This document shows, piece by piece, positions 34,760 to 47,400 of a stretch of DNA of 64,000 nucleotides. The stretch is from Dolomedes plantarius. Lineage: Eukaryota > Arthropoda > Arachnida > Araneae > Dolomedidae. Position 1 is the stretch's first letter; each line of letters opens with the position of its first letter. Both the position numbers and the translations under genes were made by a program. The stretch covers positions 213,275,589 through 213,339,588 of the forward strand of contig OU015495.1 of the NCBI GenBank assembly GCA_907164885.2. The letters are read 5' to 3'. The notes beneath the pieces were generated by a model. That model was not told the origin of the DNA. It searched no databases and was given only the letters and a program-made list of their open reading frames with translations.

Positions 34760-35212
34760 TCAATTCCTACTTAGGTCAACAAAGAAAAATTTGAGTGTGA
34801 ACTAATAGTAGGAATTGAAAAAAAGGATTGCCTGCCAGAACCTTGCCTACTGTGCGAGATTAGGGGGGGGGGGGGAAGAGAGAGAAAAAGTTTATCAGAT
34901 TGGGGATTTGATCTCGCAACCTACAGGACGGGAGAAGCCGGCGATACCACAGAGCTACCGTTTACACAGTAACAAGAGGGAAATTACTATTCAAGAGCAA
35001 GAGACGCTCTAGGTCTAAAACTAAAATTGATTAATTAAATTTAATGAATGAATTAATATTTGAAAAAACTGTATTAACATCAAGTGTCATCCACTACAAG
35101 TTTAAAAAAATGTATTTGAACTTCAGTGGATGAATAAAAAGTACTTTTATTAACGATTGAAAATTTGAACAAGATATATATAGAGAGAGTGTGAACTAAT
35201 AGTAGGAATTGA
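34760..35212. mobile_element. Unclassified MITE, copy 2, carrying a tRNA-like insert
   Basis: Left end TCAATTCCTACT at 34760. Right end AGTAGGAATTGA at 35201-35212. The same right end also occurs at 34807-34818, so a 59-bp miniature version with both termini sits inside the larger one. Positions about 35018-35212 match copy 1 (28640-28833) closely. The segment 34820-35015 is absent from copy 1 and contains a G run and a tRNA-like stretch. Confidence 0.65.
34895..34968 (-). other. tRNA-like stretch, possible SINE remnant
   Basis: On the minus strand GGTAGCTCTGTGGTATCGCC (34941-34960) resembles an A box region of Gly-type tRNAs. GAGATCAAATCCCC (34902-34915) resembles the B box. About 70 bases cover both, the length of a tRNA. 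There is no clean cloverleaf and the surroundings are repetitive, so it is probably a tRNA-derived insertion. Confidence 0.4.
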
Positions 35213-35308
35213 AAAAAACTCTGCTAATAAAGTAAACATCAAGCATGATTTGCAGCCTTTGGGAGAAAAGTCTTTGCAGATAAAAGGCCTTTGTAGGAGA
35301 AAGGTTGG

Positions 35309-36673
35309 GGATTCCTAACCTTTTTCCTACATCGATCCCTTTTAAAAGAATGATTTTCTTCATCGACCCCTATCACAATTTTCTCTGTAATACAACATAA
35401 TTATAATACTAATAATTGCCCATAATACACTTATATATAACAATTTGACTAAGAATATGAACAAAATATTAGAAAAAATGGTTCATTAAGTTTATGTTTT
35501 ATTATTTTTGTACTATTTTCATTTTTAATTTCACAAATATAAACAAGATTTCAGTAACACAGATTGTAATGGCACAAACATTGCCAATAGGAAAACGAAA
35601 CTGCTTCTGATTGGCTGCATCGGGAAGACCCATGTGCTGTTTAAGGTACAGTGGATTAAACCCCGGTACTGCCAGACTTTGGGGGAAAGGCTGTATTAGT
35701 GTTGGTACGTCGGCTTTATTAGTGTTGGTACACAAATAAAACCGACGGCGGCATTCGAGGCATATACAAAAGCGTCATGACATTCGATTTCATATGCGTG
35801 GATCACTCCGCCCTATGCAAATCTGTATTTAAGCATATTAAAACGAATATTATTATCTAATAATTACATTACTAAAAATTTAAATTAAATTTTGAAACAG
35901 AAAAATCTATCATAGACCCCTTAAATACTATAGACCAGAGGTGGGGAACGTGCGGCCTCCGTGATCTTCTCTTGCGGCCTTCATAAAAGCTAGCGCTTGT
36001 ATTAATTAATATTTAATTATATAGATTACAACAATTTTCAAATCAATAGAATTAAATAAAGAATGGCATCAATGTATGTAGAGTGTCGGCCAAAATAAAG
36101 TTGACATTCTAAAATTGTTGTCTAAAGTCGCTACAATTGTATGTTTATCCAAATGAGCTTCGTTTACCTTAATTGTATGATACTTTAACGACACTTTATA
36201 TGTCATTTAATGCTCGGAGTTTCTTAGCAATACTACCAGGCATGTTATATGATCTCTACACAAAAACTACTTTCTTACTATTATTGTAGTGACTGACTCA
36301 ATGTACATTAAAACGTATTATTTTTTTCCTGCAAAAAAATAATAATTAATGATTGTCATAACAAGTTTTTATCCTTATGTGAATACAAAAATATTTTATA
36401 TTGCAACTTTTTATGTCAAATAATAAATAAATAAGGACTTAATTTTTTTGTTATTTTTCTATATAATGCACCAAATTGTTAAAACTATATCTAACTGTAA
36501 TAATTTCATAAAAGTCGCATTAATAGGTTCATCAACTTATGCGGCCTCCTTTTTTACTACCTAATTTACATGTGGCCTCTAACGGTAAAAAGGTTCCCCA
36601 CCTCTGCTATAGACCCTTTTTAAACTTCCATCGACCGCCAAGGGGTCCACCTGGACCCCGCTGGGAATTCCTG
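35309..36673. mobile_element. Outer hAT-like element relic interrupted by another hAT
   Basis: The left end GGGGATTCCTAACCTTTTT followed by CATCGATCCCTTTT mirrors the right end, inverted CAGGAATTCCCAGCG followed by GTCGATGGAAG. These are hAT-type ends. No clear 8-bp duplication was seen. TTAGTGTTGGTAC is repeated in tandem near 35696-35730. A younger hAT (35936-36606) lies inside. Confidence 0.55.
35936..36606 (-). mobile_element. hAT element (CAGAGGTGGGGAAC ends), copy 2, exact duplication
   Basis: The termini are CAGAGGTGGGGAACG and, inverted, CAGAGGTGGGGAACC. The 8-mer CTATAGAC is present exactly at 35928-35935 and 36607-36614. The interior matches 29194-29860 in reverse orientation. It is nested in an older hAT-like relic. 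Confidence 0.96.
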
Positions 36674-39274
36674 GATTACATTGTAATGACTCAACAATAA
36701 ATATATTGTTAGAGAAGCAGAGAATTTATAAGTTTGAATAGCCTTCATAAAATAATAGTCGTAAATAAATACTAGTCCTCTAAAAATAAAAGCGGAAATA
36801 GCACGAACTAATAATTTAAATTCCAAACATAATCTGATATTTCAAAAATATTCTTTATTTGCAATTTTGTAATATGATAAGATATTATCACGCTTATTTC
36901 TTCCAATTTATTCTCGTCTAGGCGAGTTTTGAAGAATCTGGGGCAACAGCTACATAATTTACGCAGTCAATCGCTTATCTACCGCATTTATTATTAATTG
37001 CCATTGATTATCTTATTTCTTCCTTTGCATGTTTAGACTATACTAAGTTTATTAATATTTTTTAAATATTTACTTTCAAATTTAAATCAAACCTACGTTC
37101 ATGTTTGAATTAGAACAATGCTTTGCATTCTTTTTCGTTTTGTTATTTAAAATAATATTAATTTAAGAATTGGGATTCCTAGGAATTAAACATCTGAAGA
37201 ATTATTGAAGAATTATTAAAGAATTTTAAAGAATTCTTAGAATCAGTGCCGAAAGATTCTGGAAAAATTCAAAAATGTACACCGACCATAATTAATAACT
37301 TAAAACTATGAAAACGTCTATCATGTACTATTTAACGTAGAAAAAAAAATTTTAGTATTTTTCTCATGATTAGAAAGAGAAAAATTTGCTTTGCAAAGAT
37401 CATTTAAAACATTACTTTAACAATAAATATAAATTTGCTAAGATTTGAAGACATAGTTTATGTTACAGTAAAAAAGAAAAGAAAGTGATGTACATGTATT
37501 GCCAATTATTTTCTGATATGCTTCAGGGAGGAATTAGAAAAAAAAATTACAATAACGTTTCCTGTATATTGTCAAGCAGATTCTGAAATTATGCGTCTTT
37601 TAATCGAATGAGGTATCAAAAATTGCTGCTTTTAAATTTTAAGTACAAATTATATTTAAATAGCACATGTTAAAAAGGACAAATTAATTTTAATATTTGG
37701 CTATTCGCTCATTGCGTTTATAGCACTTCTCAAACCATAATAAATCCAACCCTTTTCAATATTTACTTTACTTAATACAAGCTATGACTTTTACTATCGA
37801 TTGCGATAACTATTATAATTAAGTTATTATGTGGTATTTTCTATCAGAGTTAATTTATTATCCGCGAGCAGATTTTGGTGAATTTTCCTGATGGAACGAG
37901 AAAACGTTTATTCGGATTTCTCTTTAAAATCATGATATCTTGACTTCGGGAAAAAATGTTTTTTTTTTCGTTGAAATCAACTGGGGTAAAAGAAAATGAT
38001 TTGTTCAAAAATTAAGTTTTTTATGCAATTTAAAAAATAAAAATTATAATTTTTAAGTTGTGGTTTGAAGTCATATTTTCTAGTCTTTTTCACGGAATAA
38101 ATAAATTAGCAAGCGAACATCGGGGTATATTTTGGAATTCAGTAATTTAGTAAAATAATAGAAATGTTGTAATTTAGTAATTCAGAAAACAAAACTGCCT
38201 ACAATTTTTTTTAAAATTTTGTATTTGTAAAGCGTAACTTCTTACTTCAAATTTCCTTTGATTTCATTTTACTTTGACTTTTTAAAAAGAGATTTAAAAA
38301 ATCAATTCATTTGCTTAATTTTTTGAAGATTTTACCTCTTTTTTTGTTGTAAGAAATAAACTTTATACTCTTTCAAATTTTTCATCAATATTAAACATTA
38401 TTTTGTTGAGGAATATGGATCCTTGAAATTTAGCTTAAAACTTTTTAAAAAGTAGTTAATTTAGACACCTTTTCAAAGACTATCCTCAAGCCGTCTTAGA
38501 TTATGGACTGAAAAGATAAAATCTAAAAAAAATCTCCATACTATTTTCTCCTAAGCGGATTTTCTATAATCCACTTCTTTTTAAACTTACTGAATTATTC
38601 CAGCATGTATTTTATAAACTAAAGATGGAAGAAAATAAGAGAATTTCATCCTACTAACGAAAAAAGTGCTATAATTTTATCTATTGAAAAAACGGCACAA
38701 AAAGATGTCATGGGGGGGATAAAGGCAGGATTATATCGATGACCATTTATTTTTTTATGGGTGGTCATTCTAACGTTTACTGTTGGTTAAATTTATTACT
38801 CTTCAATTCAAAGCCAATAAAATACCTCACTATATTATCACTATAAGATCATTGAAAATATCTTTTATTTCTGTCTTTCAGATAGATTACAACATTATTA
38901 CAAACGATTAAATAAACGATTTTATCACTCTTTTCTAATTTTCAGTACAACGACAAAATTTTATATCTCGTAGAAGTGGACAAACTCGTGGTTTCAGCAT
39001 TTCTTAAAATAGGTATTATTTGTACCTTTGGGGTGTTATCCATTCTTTAAAGTATTTAATCGATGATTCTTGCAGTAATATATTTCTTCGGAATTTTTAT
39101 TATTCGTTTACGGGTCTTCCAAAACAAACCATTGAATCAAAAAGTAATGTGGTAAAAGAAATGTAGTGTAATATTGATACTTGTTTCCTCACCCCTAATC
39201 TGCATCGCAGTTTGTACAAGATATAATTCTATCCTTTGGGGAATACTTTGGTGAAGGTAATTTAGCATAACAAC
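36674..39274. other. Unassigned AT-rich DNA, 2.6 kb
   Basis: The sequence is strongly AT-rich. I see no termini, long repeats or protein-like frames. It has a G run near 38711-38717. It is the longest stretch without a call outside the 3' UTR block. Confidence 0.45.
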
Positions 39275-39817
39275 CAGGCTCAGATTTCCGCATGGGCAAG
39301 TGAGGCACTTGCCCAGGGCCCCCAAAATTATGGGGCCCCCTAATTAAGCATTAAGTTGTATATATTTTTGAAGATTTGGTTTTTGGTTAATACAGTAAAT
39401 AGGGGCAGTGGCAGATACAGAAAAAAATCCTGGGTGAGGTACAGTGCACCCACTATAGTGAAAGCATACTTACATCCGTAAGCGTTTCTGGTTTAATTTT
39501 TTTTTTTTTGTGTGTGTGTGTGTGTGGGGGGGGGTAATAACTTCAGACTGTGATCTATTTTGAATTTCAAAAGAAAATTTCATAGATTTATTTATTAACA
39601 CTTATTATTATTTTTTTTCTTCAAATTTTTGACTTGTTGGTCAAATTTTTTTTGAATATCTGGTCCCAATTTATGTGGGACATGGGTGAGTGTCCCACAT
39701 GTTCATGTGGAAATCTGAGCCAGGGGGGGGGGCATGTTCCCGCCTCTGGATCTGTCCTTGGAGGGGGCCCCAAAATCTGCTTTGCCCGGGGCCTCATTGG
39801 GTCAAAGTCAGGCCCTG
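39275..39817. mobile_element. hAT element, 543 bp, exact 8-bp duplication
   Basis: The left end is CAGGCTCAGATTTCCGCATG. The right end, inverted, is CAGGGCCTGACTTTGACCC. ATAACAAC is present exactly on both sides (39267-39274 and 39818-39825). An inverted copy of the left terminus (GGAAATCTGAGCC, 39709-39721) lies inside, followed by a G run. GT repeats lie near 39510-39526. No coding. Confidence 0.94.
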
Positions 39818-40255
39818 ATAACAACACTCTCTTAAACTTCTCTATATGGTTCTATCCTCTCTTCTGTGTTTGTGGTTAAAAATTAAAATGAACTTACTGC
39901 ACAATTTTAACAGCTCGAAAGGCTCAATGCCGAGTGACCTCACAATAACTCCTCCTTGATCTAAACCAGGAATTCCCAAACTTATTTCGTCGACCGCCCC
40001 CTTTTCAGAGAAAAAAATTACTCACCGCCCTCCTGGAAATTTACCTTCCTATGCGAGTAAACACACATACAACGGCAAATTTTCGGCCTTTTCAGTATAT
40101 ATCTTTCTACCTATATAGAACATCGTAAAGAAATATGTTGTTGTAAATAAGATAACTTTAAGCTTAAGATTATAAAATTAATTATTAAAATCAAACATAG
40201 TTACATTCGAATTACACACAGAAAATTAAAATAACGAAGGATAATAATCGTTTGG

Positions 40256-40665
40256 AACAGATGTAGTATACGCAATGGGCCATCGCTAATTTGGCGCCAA
40301 AATCCTGTTCGGAGAGCTGTTAGGCTTAAACTGCGAAATATAAACAATAAATTAGAAAACAAGCTTACTGCTGGCTTTATGAAACTCGTAGGTGCACACG
40401 GTTTCTTCGCTTTGCTCAAATACCCAAAAACATTACAGCAAATCCTCAGCCGCGGGCTTCGCTACATACCGCTGGCTGTTGTACAGTAAAAAAAGCTTCC
40501 GCTGGCTGTAGCGGTCAGTAAAACAAAGCTTATCGCAAAATTTTTTTTAAAAAATACCATCCGATCATAAAATCCTCCCTGCCAGAATATAAAAACCGCC
40601 AAACAACCATCAGATTTGGCGAAAAATCGCCCCTTGGCGTTCGTTGCGTATACTACATGTGTACC
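40256..40665. repeat. Unclassified repeat with GATGTAGTATACGCAA inverted ends
   Basis: ACAGATGTAGTATACGCAA at 40257 is mirrored by TTGCGTATACTACATGTG near 40644-40661. The right part, inverted (AACGCCAAGGGGCGATTTTT, TTTGGCGGTTTTT), recurs at 62034-62100 within another hAT element. No coding and no target duplication were identified. Confidence 0.65.
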
Positions 40666-40699
40666 AATCGGAAAATAAATATTACAAATAACTGTAAAT

Positions 40700-40927
40700 C
40701 TAACGAAGAGGATGAACTTGATGCCCTGCAATCCATTTATTTATATTCGGCTCTGTTTTAGTGGGTGGCATACCTAAATCACCGCGATTAGCAATTTTCA
40801 GTCGTTTTCTGTCTTTAGTTAACATATTTGGGACTGCACTGAACCCACGTTCCGCTAAGTAGGATGAAGAAAACGTTATTAAACATCTTTGTACCACAGC
40901 CCATAATCCAGAGTAAAGTGTCGGCAT
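40700..40927 (-). pseudogene. hAT transposase dimerisation fragment
   Basis: The 75-residue frame reads LYSGLWAVVQRCLITFSSSY, then LAERGFSAVPNMLTKDRKRL and NRGDLGMPPTKTEPNI. It is the C-terminal dimerisation region of ZBED-type hAT transposases (SSYLVERGFSAVT.LLTKKRNRL). The catalytic core is missing upstream, where the 40256-40665 repeat is inserted. Confidence 0.85.
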
Positions 40928-41119
40928 CTTTTTACAGCCAGAACTGTTGATAGCTGTGTTTAAATTTAAATCTTAATTCTTCGTTTGTTTTTACTTCTAT
41001 TGGTTCTTGTAATTTTGCAGCTTCTTCCGAGTTTGATCCTGAAAAAGGGTCGAAAGCAACGCCCCATCTCAACGCCCCCTAATTTTCTCTGGGTATTCTA
41101 CCCACGTTGAAAACCTATG

Positions 41120-42463
41120 ATCTAAACAGAGGAGACAGTCTTCTAACCTTGTTTGAAGAGAGACACTCGCTAATTCAGCCCAGTATTCAGTGGTAATGAT
41201 CAGGACTAGCAGGTATCGAGTCGGAGACTTCGAACACAAAGAAATTTAGGATTTAGATTGTATTCTTCGGTTTTTTCTTATCGGAATTCCATAATTTTTA
41301 TACCAATTTAAAGATCTCGGGCAACTCCATTAAAAATATTGACTTTGTCTGTTATTTCTACATTTCCATCAATATTAAATCCTTGGCATAACAACCCTCT
41401 CTGAATAGAAGGTTTTTGAGGGGGTCGCTATGCTCATCACCACTGAACATTGGTCTGTATTAGCCTCCCTTCACAGAAGTTTAGAAGCCAGTGTCCTGAT
41501 TTTGGATTCAAGAGGAGAGAACTATGAAAAATAAAGAGACCAGTCTGCATTGAGATTTTCGAGTTGTTTTGATTCTGGAGTAAATTCCTTTCAATTTTTA
41601 ACCGTAAATATTCTTCGAGTCTTTAGTACACAGTAAAAGTTACTCAGTATAAGCAACTGTTAAAGTAGTTAAGACTACTAGAGAAATGTAGGAAGAAATT
41701 AAAAGAAAAATCTTCTGGTCGAAACTAGCCACTATAGGGTGAAGACTGTCAGAAAAAGTTTAATTTTAAAAAAGTGAAGAGAAAGAAATTAACCCATACC
41801 AGAAAGTCTACACTTCAAACCTAGAGATATTATAATACAGAATCCAAAAGCCCTCGCCACAAAAATCGGAAAAAGCTCTGAAAAATTCCCCATGCTCGGG
41901 AACCGGCAAAACTTTATGATCGTCTAGTGCTTGAGATATAACATCAAGCTCGTTGGTGAAAAAAAGAGGTGGGGTATTGAAAATAACTTTCAATATTGAC
42001 GGAAACGTATAAGCAACAAGCATACTTAATAAAAATTCCCGAGAGCTTTATATTGGTATAATTAATACGGAATTTCTGCAAAGACAAACTGAAGTATACA
42101 TTCCAATCCCTAAATTTCTTTGTTCGTGAAGGCAAAAACAAAAAAAAGATAGACTATTTTATATTATTAAGAATTTGATGCCGCACACTCATGAAACGAG
42201 CCTCTCTTTCTTCCTCGACTGAAAAAAATTTTGTTTAGTTCAGAAACCTAGATAAATTGTGTGATGGACAAAAAAAATCTATTGTATGACATAACACCCC
42301 CTTTCCAACCGTTATGTAACGGTACCCTGGTTTGCAATGGCTAACTCACAAAAAGACAAATCCTCTTGAACATAGAGTTTTAGCGAAATAAAGTTAGGTG
42401 CATGGGTTTAAAAGGAGGAGATATGTTTAGAAAAACTGAGATCTATCAACTTTTATTTTAAAA
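41120..42463. other. Unassigned DNA
   Basis: No transposon termini were recognised. A minus-strand frame at 41808-42023 contains a balanced stretch (TNELDVISQALDDHKVLPVP) that looks somewhat protein-like, but I know no match. The rest is plain. Confidence 0.3.
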
Positions 42464-43269
42464 CTAGCCGCTGCGCGACCAGCATGGTCGCTTTTAGTTT
42501 TATATTTTCTTTTGCAAAACAACGCAACTTAAAGTAACATACGTAAGGAATGTTACCATTACCTGTCATCACAAATATATGTTGTAAGGGGTATTCTCTA
42601 TAAGGCTGATTCTAGGACATCGTGATCAAAAAATGTGAATTTCCATTACATCAGAAAAGAGTTAAAGATAAGACTGAGAAACCCAACATCAATGATTTTA
42701 AAAATTACATCCCTCTTTGTATGTACTATTTTTCAAAATTAAGATATCTGAACTTTATCATTACAGCAAATAAGAAATTGTTGGGGAAAATTTTAAAATA
42801 TAGTGTTAATTACGTCACTCTCTGTATGTATTACTGTTCACAATTCAGATATCTACACTTAATCATATCAAATAATAAATTGTTGAGAAAATTTCTTCAC
42901 TTATAAAATGGAGTAAGAATTCAGCAAGTACTGAAAAAATTGTAGAAAATTAAGTATTACAGGTTGTTTATTGCTATGCCGGCGACGGTTAAGCCTAACC
43001 TCGCGATTATTTATGCTCTCTCTTTCACGCCTCTCTCTTAATGAATTATTTCTTCGCTTTCATTCTTGAGACTGTTCCCAATTTTCACTCGATCGTGCAG
43101 CTCGCTTTCGAACATTCCTGATTTCGGTGCGTCAATCCATGTTGACACGCGGTTGCAAATTGCGGACGGCCGCTAATGTTTACATCTGGTAGTGGCAGCC
43201 GTTGCCATTCGGAGTGTAGAAATATCGTCGATTTTTGTGTCGCATACCTACCGGTTTTATATATATAGA
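42464..43269 (-). mobile_element. Non-autonomous Helitron, family D
   Basis: On the minus strand it begins TCTATATATATAAAACCGG at 43269 and ends with a perfect 7-bp stem hairpin, GCGACCATGCTGGTCGC, followed by GCAGCGGCTAG at 42464, with T after. A^T flanks are present. No Rep/helicase was seen. The interior has a 105-bp tandem duplication and a GC-rich 5' half. Confidence 0.9.
42703..42906. repeat. Two tandem 105-bp units within Helitron D
   Basis: Units 42703-42807 and 42808-42906 are diverged tandem copies. Because 105 is a multiple of three, the plus-strand frame repeats too: IPLCMYYFSKLRYLNFIITA and VTLCMYYCSQFRYLHLIISN. The open frame (42622-42906) has no recognised family and is more likely a by-product of the duplication. 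Confidence 0.75.
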
Positions 43270-43765
43270 TGTCACAAAAGGAATATTACGTATAGTAATC
43301 ACGAGTCCAGAATTAATGTGTTCAACGTTCAGAATGGTTATGTCTAGCTAAGGGCGAGCTGCAAAATCGTAGGTAAAAGAATTGCTGTGAACATGCAATT
43401 AAATAAGATACAAATTACTTCAATATTCAATGGTTCATTTTTATAAGAGTGATTCTTTCGAGTCTTTTTCCAATTCTAATTGCATTGCATTAGGAGTGTT
43501 AAGAGAATACAATAAACTCATTTTTAAAAAATCGCAAACTTTCAGTGTACGGCTTTTTCTCAAAGTACTCATTTATTTTAAAAATTTTGATAAATATTTT
43601 CCCGTTTGAAGAAGATCATGTTATTCTATTTAGGAAGACTGATTAATTATAGTTTAGAAATTTAATCTTTTGTGGTGATTTTTTCCAATATATTTTCCAA
43701 GATAGTTAGAAAAGTGGAATGTTTAAATATCAAAAGTGTTGCTTTATACTTTATACTTTTACTTT
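43270..43765. other. Unassigned DNA
   Basis: Nothing recognised between Helitron D and the duplicated block at 43766. Confidence 0.4.
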
Positions 43766-44033
<268 letters not shown>

Positions 44034-44673
44034 GAGGACTCTATATTCCATGCATAAACAGAAATACATCCAATCCATTCTTATTTTTTTAGGTATTTTA
44101 ACCCAAAATAATAGGGATTGAATCGAATCTGCTTACATGTGCTGCCGATTTATCCATGCAGCCATGTATAGAGAATAGCTCACTTCTACCCAGACTTCGG
44201 TGTATAATTTGAAGTGGCACTCTAAATGAATTTGATGCAAACACAGTTTATACATGAAACAATGATTATTGAATATTCTTGCACATGTAGGCTTCGCTTT
44301 TAACAACAAGATTCATACGTACTACTTGTACAGATATATAAATACAGCTTTCAAGAACAAAATACTCACGAACAGTAAGTCAACCAGCAATTCTGACACG
44401 TAAATTGTGTGCCCCCTAAGCACTAGCGCAGGATAGTACGGGAGCTGCATACCTCGTAGCTCCCTATCCCTTATCTATCAACCTTAACAAACCTTTTTCA
44501 ACCTCTTTATTAATCAAGCTGCTCGGTATTTATACCAAGCGCGTATGCCGAAATTAGCATATCTCAAGCAGCTTCTTTAATCCATTCACTCAAATGTTCG
44601 ATTCTTGAATCGAATCTTGTGTATACCTTACACATGTTTCAGTCTAAATTCATGATTCTCACAGTCTGCAAAA
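44034..44673. other. Unassigned DNA
   Basis: Nothing recognised. Ordinary base composition with no termini. Confidence 0.4.
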
Positions 44674-44770
44674 TTAACCTTTAGCTTACGGGGCCCATTT
44701 TTCATATTCCCTCTTTACAACGGGAAATTTCCTACCCCGTTTTTAAGAACTTGCCATTAAGGGGGTTATA
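44674..44770 (+). repeat. M repeat, fullest copy, about 97 bp
   Basis: It starts TTAACCTTTAGCTTACGGGG and ends CCATTAAGGGGGTTATATAC, then passes straight into (TA)n. Copies at 43766 (5'-truncated) and 63825 also end in (TA)n or (CA)n, so the microsatellite seems to be part of, or seeded by, the repeat. Confidence 0.8.

Positions 44771-45874
<1,104 letters not shown>

Positions 45875-45937
<63 letters not shown>
45875..45937. repeat. (TA)n microsatellite after the pogo-like element
   Basis: About 31 TA units continue directly from the element's right-hand TA. Confidence 0.95.
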
Positions 45938-45943
<6 letters not shown>

Positions 45944-46512
45944 CAGACTTGCGTCCGGCATTTTTAATTGGGACTGAATTAAGGTGAGCGACAGGACCAT
46001 CAATAAACTCAAAAGAACACAAACAGGTGGCGAAGTGGAATGCACCTTTGAAAATGACGAACAATAGGTGATGTGGACACATCATTTAGAATGATTAGCA
46101 AAGGCCGTTAGCGGTATTCATTAAAGCGAAAAGTCGACGGCGGTGAAATCGCCGTAGGTGGCCGTACAAAGGAACCGGAAGACGGGGGTCCGAGATGTGA
46201 AAAGATCTAGATTGTTCCAGAAAGACAGACAGAAAAAAGGGATAAATAGGGGAGACCAGAGAAAAAGATAGACTAGACTTTTGGCATAAACGACGCGAGT
46301 GAGGGGCAAAATGAAGACAGGGTCTCTACATCGAACTGATTTATGAACACCGCGCCCCTTAGTCGATGTATGATGGTTCTAAGGAGCGAAACGAATGTAT
46401 ATATTAACCGATGTAAATAGTGCATAATAAACAAGAGGTAAATAAGAGCCATTTCTCCAGTTATGAATAAGTCTACGAGACATTTATTTAACGGATCACG
46501 ACTATCAGGTTA

Positions 46513-46569
<57 letters not shown>

Positions 46570-47400
46570 GATATCCCACCCGTAAGGAAAAAGTTAATGA
46601 TCATCATCGAAGACCAGGTAGCGAATCCAGGTCAATGAAACCCGAGAACATTTTCTACTGATAAAAACTCTGTAAAACGAATCCTCTACCTTCTCCTTGA
46701 AGATTCGTTGTTTGGTTCGTGCAAGAAATAAATCACTTGGCAAAATAACTGAACAAAAAGGAAACCCAAAACAAAACTTTAATTTGACTAAATAAGGTGG
46801 GAAGCTCAAACTGTAAGATTTCTAACTTCAATATCTATATCTACGAGTATTAAACCCTCAACACAATATTCTTTGCTTTCCTCGATTAAACTTTCCTGAC
46901 CACGGATTCCCTAAAATAATCTGAACGAACAGCCCCCGTGCCTGTTTCCGCAAGGGACAAAACACCAACACGGCCTAGCCGTCTCGTGGTTAAAAACCTT
47001 CTGCTACGAACCACACTTTTAACTCCCCTTTGGGTCGTTGAGCTTACTCCCTCGCACCCCTTCGAACAAGGAATGCGCTACAGAGGGTCACTAACGGTGT
47101 TCCTGGAAACACGAAGCTGGCTCTGGGAGAGGAACGCAATTCTGATATCACTACAAACTCTCTCGGCGATTCGTGAAAATCTTCAGTTTTCCGTAAACGA
47201 AATTCCTCACAGAGAGTATGATTCCCCCCCTCCCAGATGTCGCCTCTGAGGGTGTTCGGTCAAAATTGGGGTGACACCTGGTTAAATTGGACCTCGACCC
47301 TTGTGGTGTCATTATAAATCGGAGCCGCACCCCTTGACCCTCCAGCCTTTATGGACCTGGTCAGCCTGGGGGCATTAGAAACAAGTACACTACGTATTAA
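45938..47400. other. GC-richer region, possible retroelement remnants
   Basis: Less AT-rich than its neighbours. The part 46310-46515 has TATATATTAACCG, CATAATAAACAAGAGG and an end TATCAGGTTAACA, which loosely resembles an LTR on the plus strand; the boundaries are unproven. A (CA)n(TA)n run lies at 46515-46566. The part 46570-47390 includes CATTATAAATCGGAGCC and moderately long frames that I do not recognise. Confidence 0.3.
46515..46566. repeat. (CA)n(TA)n microsatellite
   Basis: About thirteen CA units pass into about twelve TA units. Confidence 0.93.

Larger units (their letters stand above)
39967..41119 (-). mobile_element. hAT element, 1153 bp, exact 8-bp duplication
   Basis: The left end is CAGGAATTCCCAAACTT. 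The right end, inverted, is CATAGGTTTTCAACGTGGG. ATCTAAAC is present exactly on both sides (39959-39966 and 41120-41127). It carries a transposase tail (40700-40927) on the minus strand and a second repeat with inverted ends at 40256-40665. Confidence 0.95.

Noticed and set aside
41808..42023. Protein-like minus-strand frame (TNELDVISQALDD region)
   Set aside because: No family, no splice signals checked as convincing; noted in the spacer entry only.
46938..47249. 103-codon frame in a GC-richer block
   Set aside because: No similarity recognised; its length is explained by lower stop frequency in GC-richer DNA.
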